This document shows positions 8,131 through 14,695 of a stretch of DNA of 18,305 bases, piece after piece. The stretch's first letter is position 1, and each line of letters starts with the position of its first letter. The DNA is from JAGVNX01 sp035290965 (GTDB lineage: Archaea > Iainarchaeota > Iainarchaeia > Iainarchaeales > GCA-2688035). Location of the stretch: positions 1-18,305 of the forward strand of contig DATDTD010000054.1 of the NCBI GenBank assembly GCA_035290965.1, in the 5' to 3' direction. The notes under the pieces were generated by a model. The model ran no database searches. It worked only from the letters and a program-made list of their open reading frames with translations, and was not told the origin of the DNA. The translations under genes and the position numbers were made by a program.

Positions 8131-8140
8131 TATTTATTTC
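8131..8140 (-). promoter_or_regulatory. TATA-like box of ppsA
   Basis: On the minus strand this reads GAAATAAATA, centred about 28 nt before the ppsA ATG (8107). That spacing is typical of a leaderless archaeal promoter. It lies in the 57-nt gap after the L10e stop codon, so ppsA can be transcribed independently of L10e. Confidence 0.5.
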
Positions 8141-8164
8141 TTTTGCCTTTGAGAATCAGAACGC

Positions 8165-8911
8165 TTATTTCTTTTTTTCTTCTTTCTTTGTTTCTGCTGC
8201 GGGAGCTTTTCCGCCTGCGGCTGTTTTTGCGTCTTCTTTCTTTGCTTCGCCTGCAGCCGCGGTTTTTCCGGCTTCCGCCTTTCCTTCCTTCTTTGTTTCC
8301 CTTGCCTTTCCCGCAGCTTCCTGGGCTGCGATTTCTTCCGAAGTAATTTCCTTGACTGTCTTAGGGCGGGTTCCAAGGCTTTTAATGTCAGTCCCTACCT
8401 TTACATGCAAGCGAGCCGGCATTTTTGCCCTTGCCCTCATCAAAGCCTGCTTTGCAATCCCGATGTGAATTTCGTCAACAAGAATGCTGATTATTGTCTG
8501 TCCCGCATGAATCCTTGCCGCTCTTCCAATCGGCTTTCCGAATGCATGGCTCATTCCCTTCTGAATTCTGTCTGCATGCGCTCCCTGCGCCTGCTTGTTC
8601 TCGCGGAGAATATGGAACGGAAAAATCCTGATGCGCATGAAATAGTTTTCCTTTCCAATCTTGTTGTTCAGAAACCTGTTGATTGAAATCCTTGTGGCTT
8701 CGATTGCATTGTCCCTTATTTGAATAGTATCGTCGACAACCAGATTTACAATGTTTGAAAAGTTTTTTGCCGGGTTTCCCATGTTGAACTGCCTTGTTTT
8801 CAAACCCGGAGCTGCGCCTATGAAATTCTTTCTGGGGACAGTAATGGCAATCCTTGTGTATGCCCTGTCCTTTCCGCTGTCACTGTAGCAGTGCCCAGGC
8901 CTTAAACCCAT
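8165..8911 (-). CDS. rpl10e: 50S ribosomal protein L10e (uL16) with long Ala/Lys/Glu tail
   Basis: Large-subunit protein uL16 (archaeal L10e, bacterial L16), which sits near the A-site tRNA and the central protuberance. The start MGLRPGHCY followed by DRAYTRIAITVPRKNFIG is typical, as are the later segments FGKPIGRAARIHAGQ and ALMRARAKMPARLHVKV. The ATG at 8911 is chosen because the in-frame GTG at 8920 is part of the GTGAT ribosome binding site. The core ends near residue 177. A tail of about 70 residues follows, rich in Ala, Lys, Glu and Gly (AAGEAKKEDAKTAAGGK type), which is not part of the normal protein and is probably disordered. Length 248 residues. Confidence 0.95.
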   Translation of the reverse strand: MGLRPGHCYSDSGKDRAYTRIAITVPRKNFIGAAPGLKTRQFNMGNPAKNFSNIVNLVVDDTIQIRDNAIEATRISINRFLNNKIGKENYFMRIRIFPFHILRENKQAQGAHADRIQKGMSHAFGKPIGRAARIHAGQTIISILVDEIHIGIAKQALMRARAKMPARLHVKVGTDIKSLGTRPKTVKEITSEEIAAQEAAGKARETKKEGKAEAGKTAAAGEAKKEDAKTAAGGKAPAAETKKEEKKK

Positions 8912-9005
8912 TTTTATCACTTTTTTTTGACAAAACCAATTGAAAAATCGAGAAACTGATTATCAATTAATTATACAAAAACCTTGCAGGGAAAGTATTT
9001 AAAAA

Positions 9006-9043
9006 GCCTTTCGAAGCGCTCATTTCATTCGCTTTCGAAAGCC
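9006..9043. repeat. Intergenic hairpin repeat, copy 1
   Basis: This is an imperfect inverted repeat: TTTCGAAGCG (9009-9018) pairs with CGCTTTCGAAA (9030-9040) around an 11-nt loop, with one bulged base. On the minus strand it lies 45 nt after the stop of the small basic protein gene and is followed by CTTTTTA, so it could act as a transcript 3'-end structure. A related hairpin occurs at 12704-12741, which shares GAAGCGCTC and CGCTTTC when read on the other strand. Confidence 0.55.
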
Positions 9044-9087
9044 TTGGGAAAAGCCAGCTTCGCAAAAAGCTTGGTGGCTGTCCTTGC

Positions 9088-9438
9088 TTACTTGCTTTTT
9101 TTGCCCTTTTTCTTTGCGTTATTGCTTTTTTCCAAAAAAGACATGCGCTTTTCAAGAGCATGTATAACTGCAACATCTGGAACTCTGCGGGCAAAATTCT
9201 CCAGTATTGTTTGCACAGGAACTCCATGCCTTGCGCAGATTGCTATTATTTTTCCAGCAACAATACTTGACCTGTGGGCCCATTTTCCCGAGCTTGCATA
9301 AAGAAGCTGGACTTCCTTGAATGCTCCCTGTTCTTTAGGAGTAAGCCGCCTTCCTGTTACTACCTCTCTTTGTATCCCTATGAAAGGAGCCCTTCCTCTG
9401 CGGCTTATGGCGTGCGGATTGTGTTTTTTTACTGCCAT
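9088..9438 (-). CDS. Small basic protein, function unknown
   Basis: This 116-residue protein is rich in Arg and Lys. It starts MAVKKHNPHAISRRGRAPF, continues with a predicted helical region (LTPKEQGAFKEVQLLYASS, SSIVAGKIIAICARHGV) and ends in a lysine tail (NNAKKKGKKSK). I do not recognise the family; charge and tail suggest nucleic-acid or ribosome binding. The reading frame is open upstream to 9534, but that would overlap the preceding coiled-coil gene. The ATG at 9438 is preceded by the AT-rich CTTTATTTAACTGG, which may be its TATA box. It lies between the coiled-coil gene and L10e, all on the minus strand. The C-terminal part resembles a small helical bundle, but no catalytic motif is visible. 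Confidence 0.7.
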   Translation of the reverse strand: MAVKKHNPHAISRRGRAPFIGIQREVVTGRRLTPKEQGAFKEVQLLYASSGKWAHRSSIVAGKIIAICARHGVPVQTILENFARRVPDVAVIHALEKRMSFLEKSNNAKKKGKKSK

Positions 9439-9496
9439 ATAAAACCAGTTAAATAAAGCCCATAACCAGAATTTAAGCTTATGCCTGTAAACAGGT

Positions 9497-10681
9497 TCAT
9501 GTTTTTTTCGCGACTCTTTTCGCCACTGCCTCATCTATTTTTGCATCCGCATCCCTTACAAGCCCCTCTACAATGCTCGATTCGAGCTGCAGGGTTTCGT
9601 TTATGCGCGCGTCGATTTCGTCAAGCTTTTTCTGGGATTTTTCAAGGAATTCCTCTACAGCGCTTTTCGATTTCATGAGCTCTGAATTCATTTCAGAAAC
9701 AAGCGAGTTTTTTGCCTCTTCCAATCCTTCAAGAGTTTCCGCAACCTGCCTTAAGCCGTCTTTCTGGGTTCCGCGCAGTTTTTCCAGCTTTGCAGAGTCA
9801 GCCTTTATTTCCTTTGAAACCTCTTTCAGCTCGCGTATCTTGTCGTCAAGCATTTTGTCAAGCTGCTTTGTTTTCTGCTCTAGCCTTGAATCAACGCTTT
9901 CCAGAATCAGGGTTCTCTGCGCGTCGAAAAAAGCCTTTACCTTGTCGACCTCTTTTTTTGCAATCGCGCTCGCGCGCTTGTTCAGTGCGGATTCAATATC
10001 TGCGCGGATTTTTTTCATTTCAGCAAGATTCTGGCTTACTGTAGTGAGAATTCCCTTTTTCCAGAGGCCTGCAAGCACTGCCTCTGATTTTTTGGAGCCG
10101 CTGGTTTTTTTCGCGAGCTTTGCAAGCATTTTTTCAGTTGAAGCAGCCTTCTGATTTTTCCCTTTTTCCGCAGGCTCTTCCTCTTCTTCTTTTTCTTCCA
10201 GTTCTTCGGCTTCTTCAGTTTCCTGTTTTTCATTGTCCATAAAAATTTCTTTTGGCTTCGGGACATCCCATTCTTTTTCGCCCGCCTGCTTTTCATCTGT
10301 TTCTGTTTCTTCAAGCTCTTCTTCAATTGATTTTTCGGATTCTTCTGTTTCCTCCTTGGGAGCCGACTCTTCAAGGGCTTCTTCCTGTGCAGTTTTCTCC
10401 TCTTCAGGCCGGGTTATTTCTTCGTCGGGCTTTTCGTCTTCAAAGCCCATTTCGGATTCAATGTCTTTGTTTGCGGCAGCATTTTCCTCTGTCTCTTCCT
10501 CAGTTTTTTCTTTTTCAGCTTCCTGTGTTTCCTTTCCTGTTTTTGCCTCTTCAATCAATTGCCTTGCATAGCTCCCGCTTATTCCTATTTCGGAAAGATT
10601 CGAGATTATTTCCTCTTCGGGAACTTTCAGCGAAAGCAGTTTTTTTATTCCGTCCTGAAGAACCTTTTTTTTGTCTGCCAT
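9497..10681 (-). CDS. Large acidic coiled-coil protein, function unknown
   Basis: This 394-residue protein has three parts. Residues 1-48 form a small helical domain (LLSLKVPEEEIISNLSEIGISGSYARQLIEEA), resembling the short helix-turn-helix-like N-terminal modules common in archaeal coiled-coil proteins. Residues 50-180 are an extremely Glu-rich, probably disordered linker. Residues 185-394 form long heptad-like helices (EKTKQLDKMLDDKIRELKEV and similar), a probable coiled coil. No signal peptide or membrane segment is visible. Such proteins may act as scaffolds or in chromosome or cell-envelope organisation, but I cannot assign a function. ATG 10681 lies about 26 nt after a TTTTATATTT box. 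The downstream small basic gene begins 58 nt after its stop. Confidence 0.8.
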   Translation of the reverse strand: MADKKKVLQDGIKKLLSLKVPEEEIISNLSEIGISGSYARQLIEEAKTGKETQEAEKEKTEEETEENAAANKDIESEMGFEDEKPDEEITRPEEEKTAQEEALEESAPKEETEESEKSIEEELEETETDEKQAGEKEWDVPKPKEIFMDNEKQETEEAEELEEKEEEEEPAEKGKNQKAASTEKMLAKLAKKTSGSKKSEAVLAGLWKKGILTTVSQNLAEMKKIRADIESALNKRASAIAKKEVDKVKAFFDAQRTLILESVDSRLEQKTKQLDKMLDDKIRELKEVSKEIKADSAKLEKLRGTQKDGLRQVAETLEGLEEAKNSLVSEMNSELMKSKSAVEEFLEKSQKKLDEIDARINETLQLESSIVEGLVRDADAKIDEAVAKRVAKKT

Positions 10682-10701
10682 GCGTTAGAATAAGAATTAA
10701 A

Positions 10702-10714
10702 GAAATATAAAAGC
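10702..10714 (-). promoter_or_regulatory. TATA box of the coiled-coil gene
   Basis: Minus-strand GCTTTTATATTTC is centred about 27 nt before the ATG at 10681, which predicts a leaderless transcript starting at or near the ATG. Confidence 0.55.
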
Positions 10715-10763
10715 GTTGCAGTGCCTGTTTTTTCGGCTTTATTTTTCGTGCATGGACAGGGGT

Positions 10764-10774
10764 AAAAAAAGAAA
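10764..10774 (-). terminator. Oligo-T terminator after tRNA-Ala
   Basis: Minus strand TTTCTTTTTTT follows directly after the discriminator base of tRNA-Ala. T-rich tracts of this kind terminate archaeal transcription without a hairpin. Confidence 0.5.
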
Positions 10775-10894
10775 TGGACCCTGCGGGATTCGAACCCGCG
10801 GCCTCACCCATGCCAAGGGTGCGCTTTTGGCGAAAAGGAGCAATCAAAAAAATATAATAACTCACTTTTCTCTACCAGGCTGAGCTAAGGGCCC
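10775..10894 (-). tRNA. tRNA-Ala(GGC) interrupted by a 46-nt insertion
   Basis: Exon 1 (10870-10894) is GGGCCCT, TA, then the D arm with GCTC and GAG. Exon 2 (10775-10823) gives C25, G26, stem CACCC, loop TTGGCAT with anticodon GGC, stem GGGTG, T arm GCGGG/TTCGAAT/CCCGC, acceptor AGGGTCC and discriminator A. The acceptor contains G3-U70, the alanine identity pair. The joined exons make a 74-nt tRNA without encoded CCA. The 46-nt interruption (10824-10869) sits between positions 24 and 25, with a 2-nt ambiguity, not at the common 37/38 site. It is AT-rich and can fold GAAAAG against CTTTTC. I could not draw a convincing bulge-helix-bulge. Its first ten bases overlap the preceding protein gene. 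Confidence 0.9.
10824..10869 (-). other. Insertion within tRNA-Ala, probable intron
   Basis: This is 46 nt on the minus strand, beginning AAAAGTGAG and ending CCAAAAG. Removing it restores a complete cloverleaf. Because AG flanks both junctions, the splice point can slide by up to 2 nt. The internal pairing GAAAAG/CTTTTC plus GAG/CTC would close a hairpin with an AT-rich loop. Confidence 0.75.
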
Positions 10895-12288
10895 AAAAGC
10901 TCAACGGCATCCAAAGAGTCATAGAAATAATCTACGTAAGTTTTTAATAGGGTTTTCTGCAAAAGAGTTTCATGCCGGCATTTTCTGGATAGGACTATTC
11001 CTATTGTTTTAATTGTGGGGGAAACTAATTCTTTTACAAGAGCTGCAGAGCCAATGACTCCATTAATATCGCTTCTGCTGACAAAAACAGCGAATTGCCG
11101 CCCGTTAATTTCAAAGTAATTGTCAGCAACTGTAAATGTCCCGTATTTTGTCTTGAACAGTTTTTTTCCACGGGCTGGCAGATTGTTTGCAATTAGTTTT
11201 TCATGTGAAGCCTTTTCCAATCCGTCAAATGGCTGCCTCAACTGTGCCAGGGCTCCCTTCCGCAGGTTTGTCTTCCTGTTGTCCAAATCGTTTTTTAAAA
11301 ACTCCAAAATCTTTGGTTCTTCCGAATCTTCATGGAAAAGCGCATTTTTTCTAGTTTCGTTGAAAAAATCGCAATCCTGGAGTATTGGAATAATGCCTTT
11401 TTCAAGAGCCCAGATAAGCAGTTCCAAAGGAGTCCTTTCGAATTTATGCCCCAAGTCAACCTTGCTCCATGTAGAAACAAAAAAGGGAACTGCGTATTTT
11501 TTCCTTATGCTCTTGTATTTTTCATAAAGCGACAAAATATCAAAGAACAAAGAGCCCTTTTTTTTCCTAAAGCCGAGAACTTCTTCAACGGCTTTCAGTT
11601 CGCCTTCTTTTTCAAAGGCAAAATCAAAATTATTCTCAAAAATAGTTTTATGCGGTTTAATATCAAAGCCAAGCTTATCAATTTCATTCTTAACTATTTT
11701 CTCCCTTTCAGTAAGCTTTTGACCGGCAGCTCCCGAAAGCCCCAGAAAAGTAAAATACGCAAGACCGTATCTTTCTTGCAAAGTCTGAAGAGCTTTGGGA
11801 CGATTATTGTGCGAGCCGTTGCCACAAAGCTTCAAGTATGACAACCAACGTTTTTTCTGAATCTGAAAATAAAGCTCCGGATTTTTCAGCTTCATTTTTT
11901 TATGCCAACCTGCAAAGCCAGAAAATTCTGAGCATTCTCTTGTGTTTTTCATGTATTTCAAAAAGCCTTCTTCTCCCAGTCGAATTTTTCTGTTTTGGAT
12001 TGCTTGCTTGCCTGCTTTAATTGTGCCCCAAGTATTTGGCAAGTTTTCTGCTTCATCCAAAAATAATTCCTTATCTATTCCGCCCAAATAGTTCAACAAG
12101 ACTAAGAAGGTTTTTCCAGGGATAGTCAGATCTCCCCGGCGGTAAGCTTTTAGTGAAGTGTTGCTGCAGCCGGTTTCCACAACTAAATTTTTCCAAGAAA
12201 TATCTTTTGCAGATGTTTTTACCATTGCGAAAAATTTTCGGGCATTCTTTAATCTGATTCTTTTCCCTTCAATTTCACTTTCTTGCAT
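10885..12288 (-). CDS. Helix-turn-helix plus possible PD-(D/E)XK nuclease protein
   Basis: A 467-residue protein of no recognised family. Near residues 29-66 is a helix-turn-helix-like stretch (WKNLVVETGCSNTSLKAYRRG). Residues 90-185 are basic with WHKKMKLKNPELYF and KRWLSYLK. Residues 190-275 contain NFDFAF then GELKAVEEV, where D222, E230 and K232 could form a D...ExK nuclease centre of the PD-(D/E)XK fold. The C-terminal third has FVSRSD and IGIVLSRKC strands. It may be a site-specific or homing-type endonuclease. An in-frame GTG at 12321 would add 11 residues. Its TAG stop coincides with U8-A9-G10 of tRNA-Ala, so the last codons run through the tRNA acceptor stem. Function and start are uncertain. 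Confidence 0.65.
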   Translation of the reverse strand: MQESEIEGKRIRLKNARKFFAMVKTSAKDISWKNLVVETGCSNTSLKAYRRGDLTIPGKTFLVLLNYLGGIDKELFLDEAENLPNTWGTIKAGKQAIQNRKIRLGEEGFLKYMKNTRECSEFSGFAGWHKKMKLKNPELYFQIQKKRWLSYLKLCGNGSHNNRPKALQTLQERYGLAYFTFLGLSGAAGQKLTEREKIVKNEIDKLGFDIKPHKTIFENNFDFAFEKEGELKAVEEVLGFRKKKGSLFFDILSLYEKYKSIRKKYAVPFFVSTWSKVDLGHKFERTPLELLIWALEKGIIPILQDCDFFNETRKNALFHEDSEEPKILEFLKNDLDNRKTNLRKGALAQLRQPFDGLEKASHEKLIANNLPARGKKLFKTKYGTFTVADNYFEINGRQFAVFVSRSDINGVIGSAALVKELVSPTIKTIGIVLSRKCRHETLLQKTLLKTYVDYFYDSLDAVELLGP

Positions 12289-12433
12289 GTAATAGATTTC
12301 TCTTCCAGCATTTTTAACCACAGTGGGAGTGGATTTCCGCTGAATAACTGGAAACTGAACGCGTTGAGATTTTTAAGAATCAGAATCTGAACTACTATGC
12401 GTTGATTAAATAATTTCCAGAGACAGAGCGTGG

Positions 12434-12652
12434 CTAAGGGGAAATGAAGAGAATGTTATCCCCGCGAATCATTAATTTTCCGAATTTTGTTTTTAATTCC
12501 CCGTTCGCAAGCTGTTCAGCGTTTTCAAGGAGAATGTTCATATGGACATCGAATGCTTTCAAAGTGCCGCGCACTGAAATGTCCCCCTTCAAAAGAATGA
12601 GGACTTCTTTTCCTATTGCGTTGTTCAGAACATCAAAGGGCCTGTTTGTCAT
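12434..12652 (-). CDS. Sm-like archaeal protein (SmAP/LSm)
   Basis: A 72-residue member of the Sm/LSm family, which forms heptameric rings that bind U-rich RNA and act in RNA folding, tRNA processing and degradation. Sm1 motif: RPFDVLNNAIGKEVLILLKG then VRGTLKAFDVHMNILLENAE. Sm2 motif: GKLMIRGDNILFIS. The length is typical. The ATG at 12652 is preferred over the in-frame GTG at 12661, since GTGGTTGAA directly before the ATG looks like the local ribosome-binding pattern. AT-rich AAATATTATTTAGGAGTATAA upstream supplies a promoter. It lies 3' of minD, separated by a hairpin repeat. Confidence 0.95.
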   Translation of the reverse strand: MTNRPFDVLNNAIGKEVLILLKGDISVRGTLKAFDVHMNILLENAEQLANGELKTKFGKLMIRGDNILFISP

Positions 12653-12703
12653 TTCAACCACTTTTTTTTATTATACTCCTAAATAATATTTGTTTTTTCC
12701 CAG

Positions 12704-12741
12704 GTTTTTGAAAGCGAGCGTTAGCGAGCGCTTCAAAAAGC
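12704..12741. repeat. Intergenic hairpin repeat, copy 2
   Basis: An imperfect palindrome: TTTTTGAAAGCG (12705-12716) pairs with CGCTTCAAAAA (12729-12739), with one bulged A, around AGCGTTAGCGAG. It lies directly after the minD stop codon and before the LSm gene. Read on the minus strand it shares TTGAAGCGCTC and CGCTTTC with the hairpin at 9006-9043. Confidence 0.6.
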
Positions 12742-12748
12742 TGTTTTT

Positions 12749-13585
12749 TTATTCTCCAATCTTATTCTTGTCCTGCTCTTCTTTTAATTGTTCTGTTCCC
12801 TGCTTTTTTTTGAATCCGCCGAAGAGCCTTGAAAAAAATCCCTGTTTTTTTTCCTCAAAGCCTGCTTCAATGCTTTTTCCCGAAATCTTTGCCGCAATTT
12901 TTTTTATTGCGTTGCTTGCGGGAGAATTCGGCTTTCTTAAAATAACAGGGGAAACGTTTTCCTGCATAAAGCTTTTCCGCACTTCAGGATCTTCCGGAAC
13001 AATCCCCAAAATCGGCAATTCAAGCAGCCTTACTATATCATCTGCCTTTATTTCGCCCTTTTCGTTGCGCGCAAAATTTATTATTATCCCGATTGGATTC
13101 ACTCCGAGCCTCTGTGCAACAAGCTTTATTTTCAAGGCATCCGCAATGCTCGGGCTGTCCGGAGTTGTAACAATGATTGTCTCTTCTCCCGCGACAATTG
13201 CGGCCATTACGTTTTTTTCTATTCCCGCAGGCGCGTCTATCAAAACAAAATCATAGTTTTCCTGCACGCTCTTTATGACTGATTCAAGCCTTTCCGCGTC
13301 AACCCGCCTGTATGCCTCAAGGCTTAATCCGCTTGGAATCAGAAAAACCCCCGCAGGGCCGTCGTAAATCGCATCCTGTATATTCGATTCTCCCAAAAGA
13401 ACATCGTGCAGTGTAATCGGAGAGCTCTGCATTCCCAGAATGAGCGAAAGGTTTGCCATTGCGACATCAGCATCAATAAGCAGCACCTTCAGGCCTGACT
13501 GCGCAAGCGCAACCCCTATGTTTGCAGTGAGGGATGTTTTTCCCACCCCTCCCTTGCCTGAAACAATAGTGATTGTCCTAACCAT
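12749..13585 (-). CDS. minD: MinD/ParA-type ATPase with C-terminal amphipathic motif
   Basis: A 278-residue deviant Walker A ATPase of the MinD/ParA group, which positions proteins at the membrane or polarises the cell by ATP-driven dimerisation. Walker A SGKGGVGKT at 9-17 (signature K11), switch I IDADVAMANLS near 37-47, Walker B-like FVLIDAPAGIEKN. A C-terminal GFFSRLFGGFKKK at 249-261 looks like an amphipathic membrane-targeting sequence, followed by a 17-residue charged tail. The ATG at 13585 is clear. It is the last gene of the NYN, DUF2226-like, roadblock-like, MinD group, 69 nt after the previous stop. This context suggests it works with the roadblock protein rather than with MinE, which is absent here. 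The cargo is unknown. Confidence 0.92.
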   Translation of the reverse strand: MVRTITIVSGKGGVGKTSLTANIGVALAQSGLKVLLIDADVAMANLSLILGMQSSPITLHDVLLGESNIQDAIYDGPAGVFLIPSGLSLEAYRRVDAERLESVIKSVQENYDFVLIDAPAGIEKNVMAAIVAGEETIIVTTPDSPSIADALKIKLVAQRLGVNPIGIIINFARNEKGEIKADDIVRLLELPILGIVPEDPEVRKSFMQENVSPVILRKPNSPASNAIKKIAAKISGKSIEAGFEEKKQGFFSRLFGGFKKKQGTEQLKEEQDKNKIGE

Positions 13586-13654
13586 AAAAACACTTTTTTG
13601 TTAAAAAATAGTCTGATTATCCCCTTAAAAATCCTTTCTGGCGGCTCTAAGATT

Positions 13655-14173
13655 TTATGCCGCGGCTCTTTTCATGAGCAATGTTTCTTTTTTGTGATTA
13701 TGGTTTCCGTTGCCTTTGCCGATTTTTTCTTTTTTCAGGAATTCCTCTATTTCCCTTGCAACAGCCCTTAATTCTATTGTCGAAAGATTTGTGCTTGCCT
13801 TTACAATGTAAATATTCTGGCCGAAGGGAAAAACCATGAACCAGTGGTTCGCCATTTTCAAAAGAATTGTTTCCGGCTTTGAAATCTGCTTTGCGACAAA
13901 TTCAAGGAGAGCCGCGCTCGCAAAGCTGTCGCCAATGCCGTTGTTGCTGCTGCTTGCCACAACCTCCCCTGCCCTTGAAATAGTTATTGAATCCACTAAA
14001 TGCTTTTTTTTCAATAATCCCAGGAATTCCACAAGGTCTGTTGTTTCAATATCAAACCTGTTTCTTGCGAGAAAATCGTTCAGCGCGGCAATCTGTTCCT
14101 TTGGCTGCTGGGTATCGTCAATGTCGAGTATTATCGATGCTACACGCCCGAATGCCCGTGAAAAAAAACCCAT
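13655..14173 (-). CDS. Roadblock/longin-like domain protein
   Basis: A 172-residue protein. Residues 50-145 (LGLLKKKHLVDSITISRAGEVVASS, then a central helix and WFMVFPFGQNIYIVKA, LSTIELRAVAREIEEFL) follow the beta-beta-alpha-beta layout of roadblock/LC7 domains, which act as regulators or partners of small GTPases and motor ATPases. The first 16 residues (MGFFSRAFGRVASIIL) form a probable amphipathic helix, similar to the GFFSRLFG tail of the neighbouring MinD. The ATG at 14173 is chosen because AAGGTG just upstream is a good ribosome binding site; the in-frame GTG at 14182 lies inside it. The gene starts 12 nt after the DUF2226-like stop, so both are probably co-translated. The C-terminal tail (GNGNHNHKKE) is polar. 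Confidence 0.65.
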   Translation of the reverse strand: MGFFSRAFGRVASIILDIDDTQQPKEQIAALNDFLARNRFDIETTDLVEFLGLLKKKHLVDSITISRAGEVVASSSNNGIGDSFASAALLEFVAKQISKPETILLKMANHWFMVFPFGQNIYIVKASTNLSTIELRAVAREIEEFLKKEKIGKGNGNHNHKKETLLMKRAAA

Positions 14174-14185
14174 TGAAGGCACCTT

Positions 14186-14686
14186 TTAAATTTTTCTGCT
14201 GAATTCGGCAAGACCGATTTTTTTGAAGACGTCAAGCTTTGATTCTTTCCTGAAAAGCTGGCTCCCCAAAAATTTTTCCGCCAGCGCAGGATTAAATTTT
14301 TCGGGAATCGCCTTTGCCATTTCCTTTGAAGAAAGCCTTGTTCTCAGTTCTATTTTTTCGTTGAAAGCAATTATTAATTCTATCTGTTGCTTGCTCAGGG
14401 CAATAATATCGAATATTCCGCGTTCTGCCCTGCAGGCATTGAAAAAATGCGGCAATGCCTCTTCTCCGAAAAGCTTTTTGTCAAACCTCAGATAATCGAA
14501 AACAGCCCCAATCACATTGTTCTGGTGCACTAAAATCGCGCCCTCTTCAAAGCCGCTTATTCCCTCTACAGTCAAAACAAGGTATCCCGAAAACTGCTTT
14601 TCAAGCAGCGAAACAATTTTTTCCCTTATGTTCGACTGCTTCAGGAGCAGGTTTTTTTCCATCAGTTCCCCGAAAGGAAGGTCCAT
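14186..14686 (-). CDS. DUF2226-like archaeal protein
   Basis: A 166-residue protein resembling the archaeal DUF2226 family or the PATAN/DUF4388 group. The pattern is a start MDLPFGELMEKNL, then FSGYLVLTVEGISGFEEGAILV, NNVIGAVFDYLRFDKKLFGEEALPHFFNA, and GIFDIIALSKQQIELIIAFNEKIEL. PATAN-type domains in bacteria work with roadblock and GTPase switch proteins. The ATG at 14686 is chosen: GGTGA overlaps the TGA stop of the upstream NYN gene, and an in-frame GTG at 14695 immediately after that stop is too close to the ribosome binding site. The family call rests on remembered motifs and is moderate. Confidence 0.6.
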   Translation of the reverse strand: MDLPFGELMEKNLLLKQSNIREKIVSLLEKQFSGYLVLTVEGISGFEEGAILVHQNNVIGAVFDYLRFDKKLFGEEALPHFFNACRAERGIFDIIALSKQQIELIIAFNEKIELRTRLSSKEMAKAIPEKFNPALAEKFLGSQLFRKESKLDVFKKIGLAEFSRKI

Positions 14687-14695
14687 TTTTTTCAC

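Noticed and set aside
8134..8468. Ala/Lys-rich ORFs in other frames of the L10e tail
   Set aside because: They come from the repetitive base composition of the L10e tail codons.
10824..10869. Insertion in tRNA-Ala as a transposon with target duplication
   Set aside because: AAAAG occurs at both ends of the insertion, but keeping one copy would add five bases to the D stem; only complete removal gives a tRNA, as for an intron.
12340..12433. Possible small RNA between LSm and the nuclease-like gene
   Set aside because: Only a weak hairpin (ATTTCC with GGAAAT, large loop) is visible, and no promoter or terminator pattern supports it.
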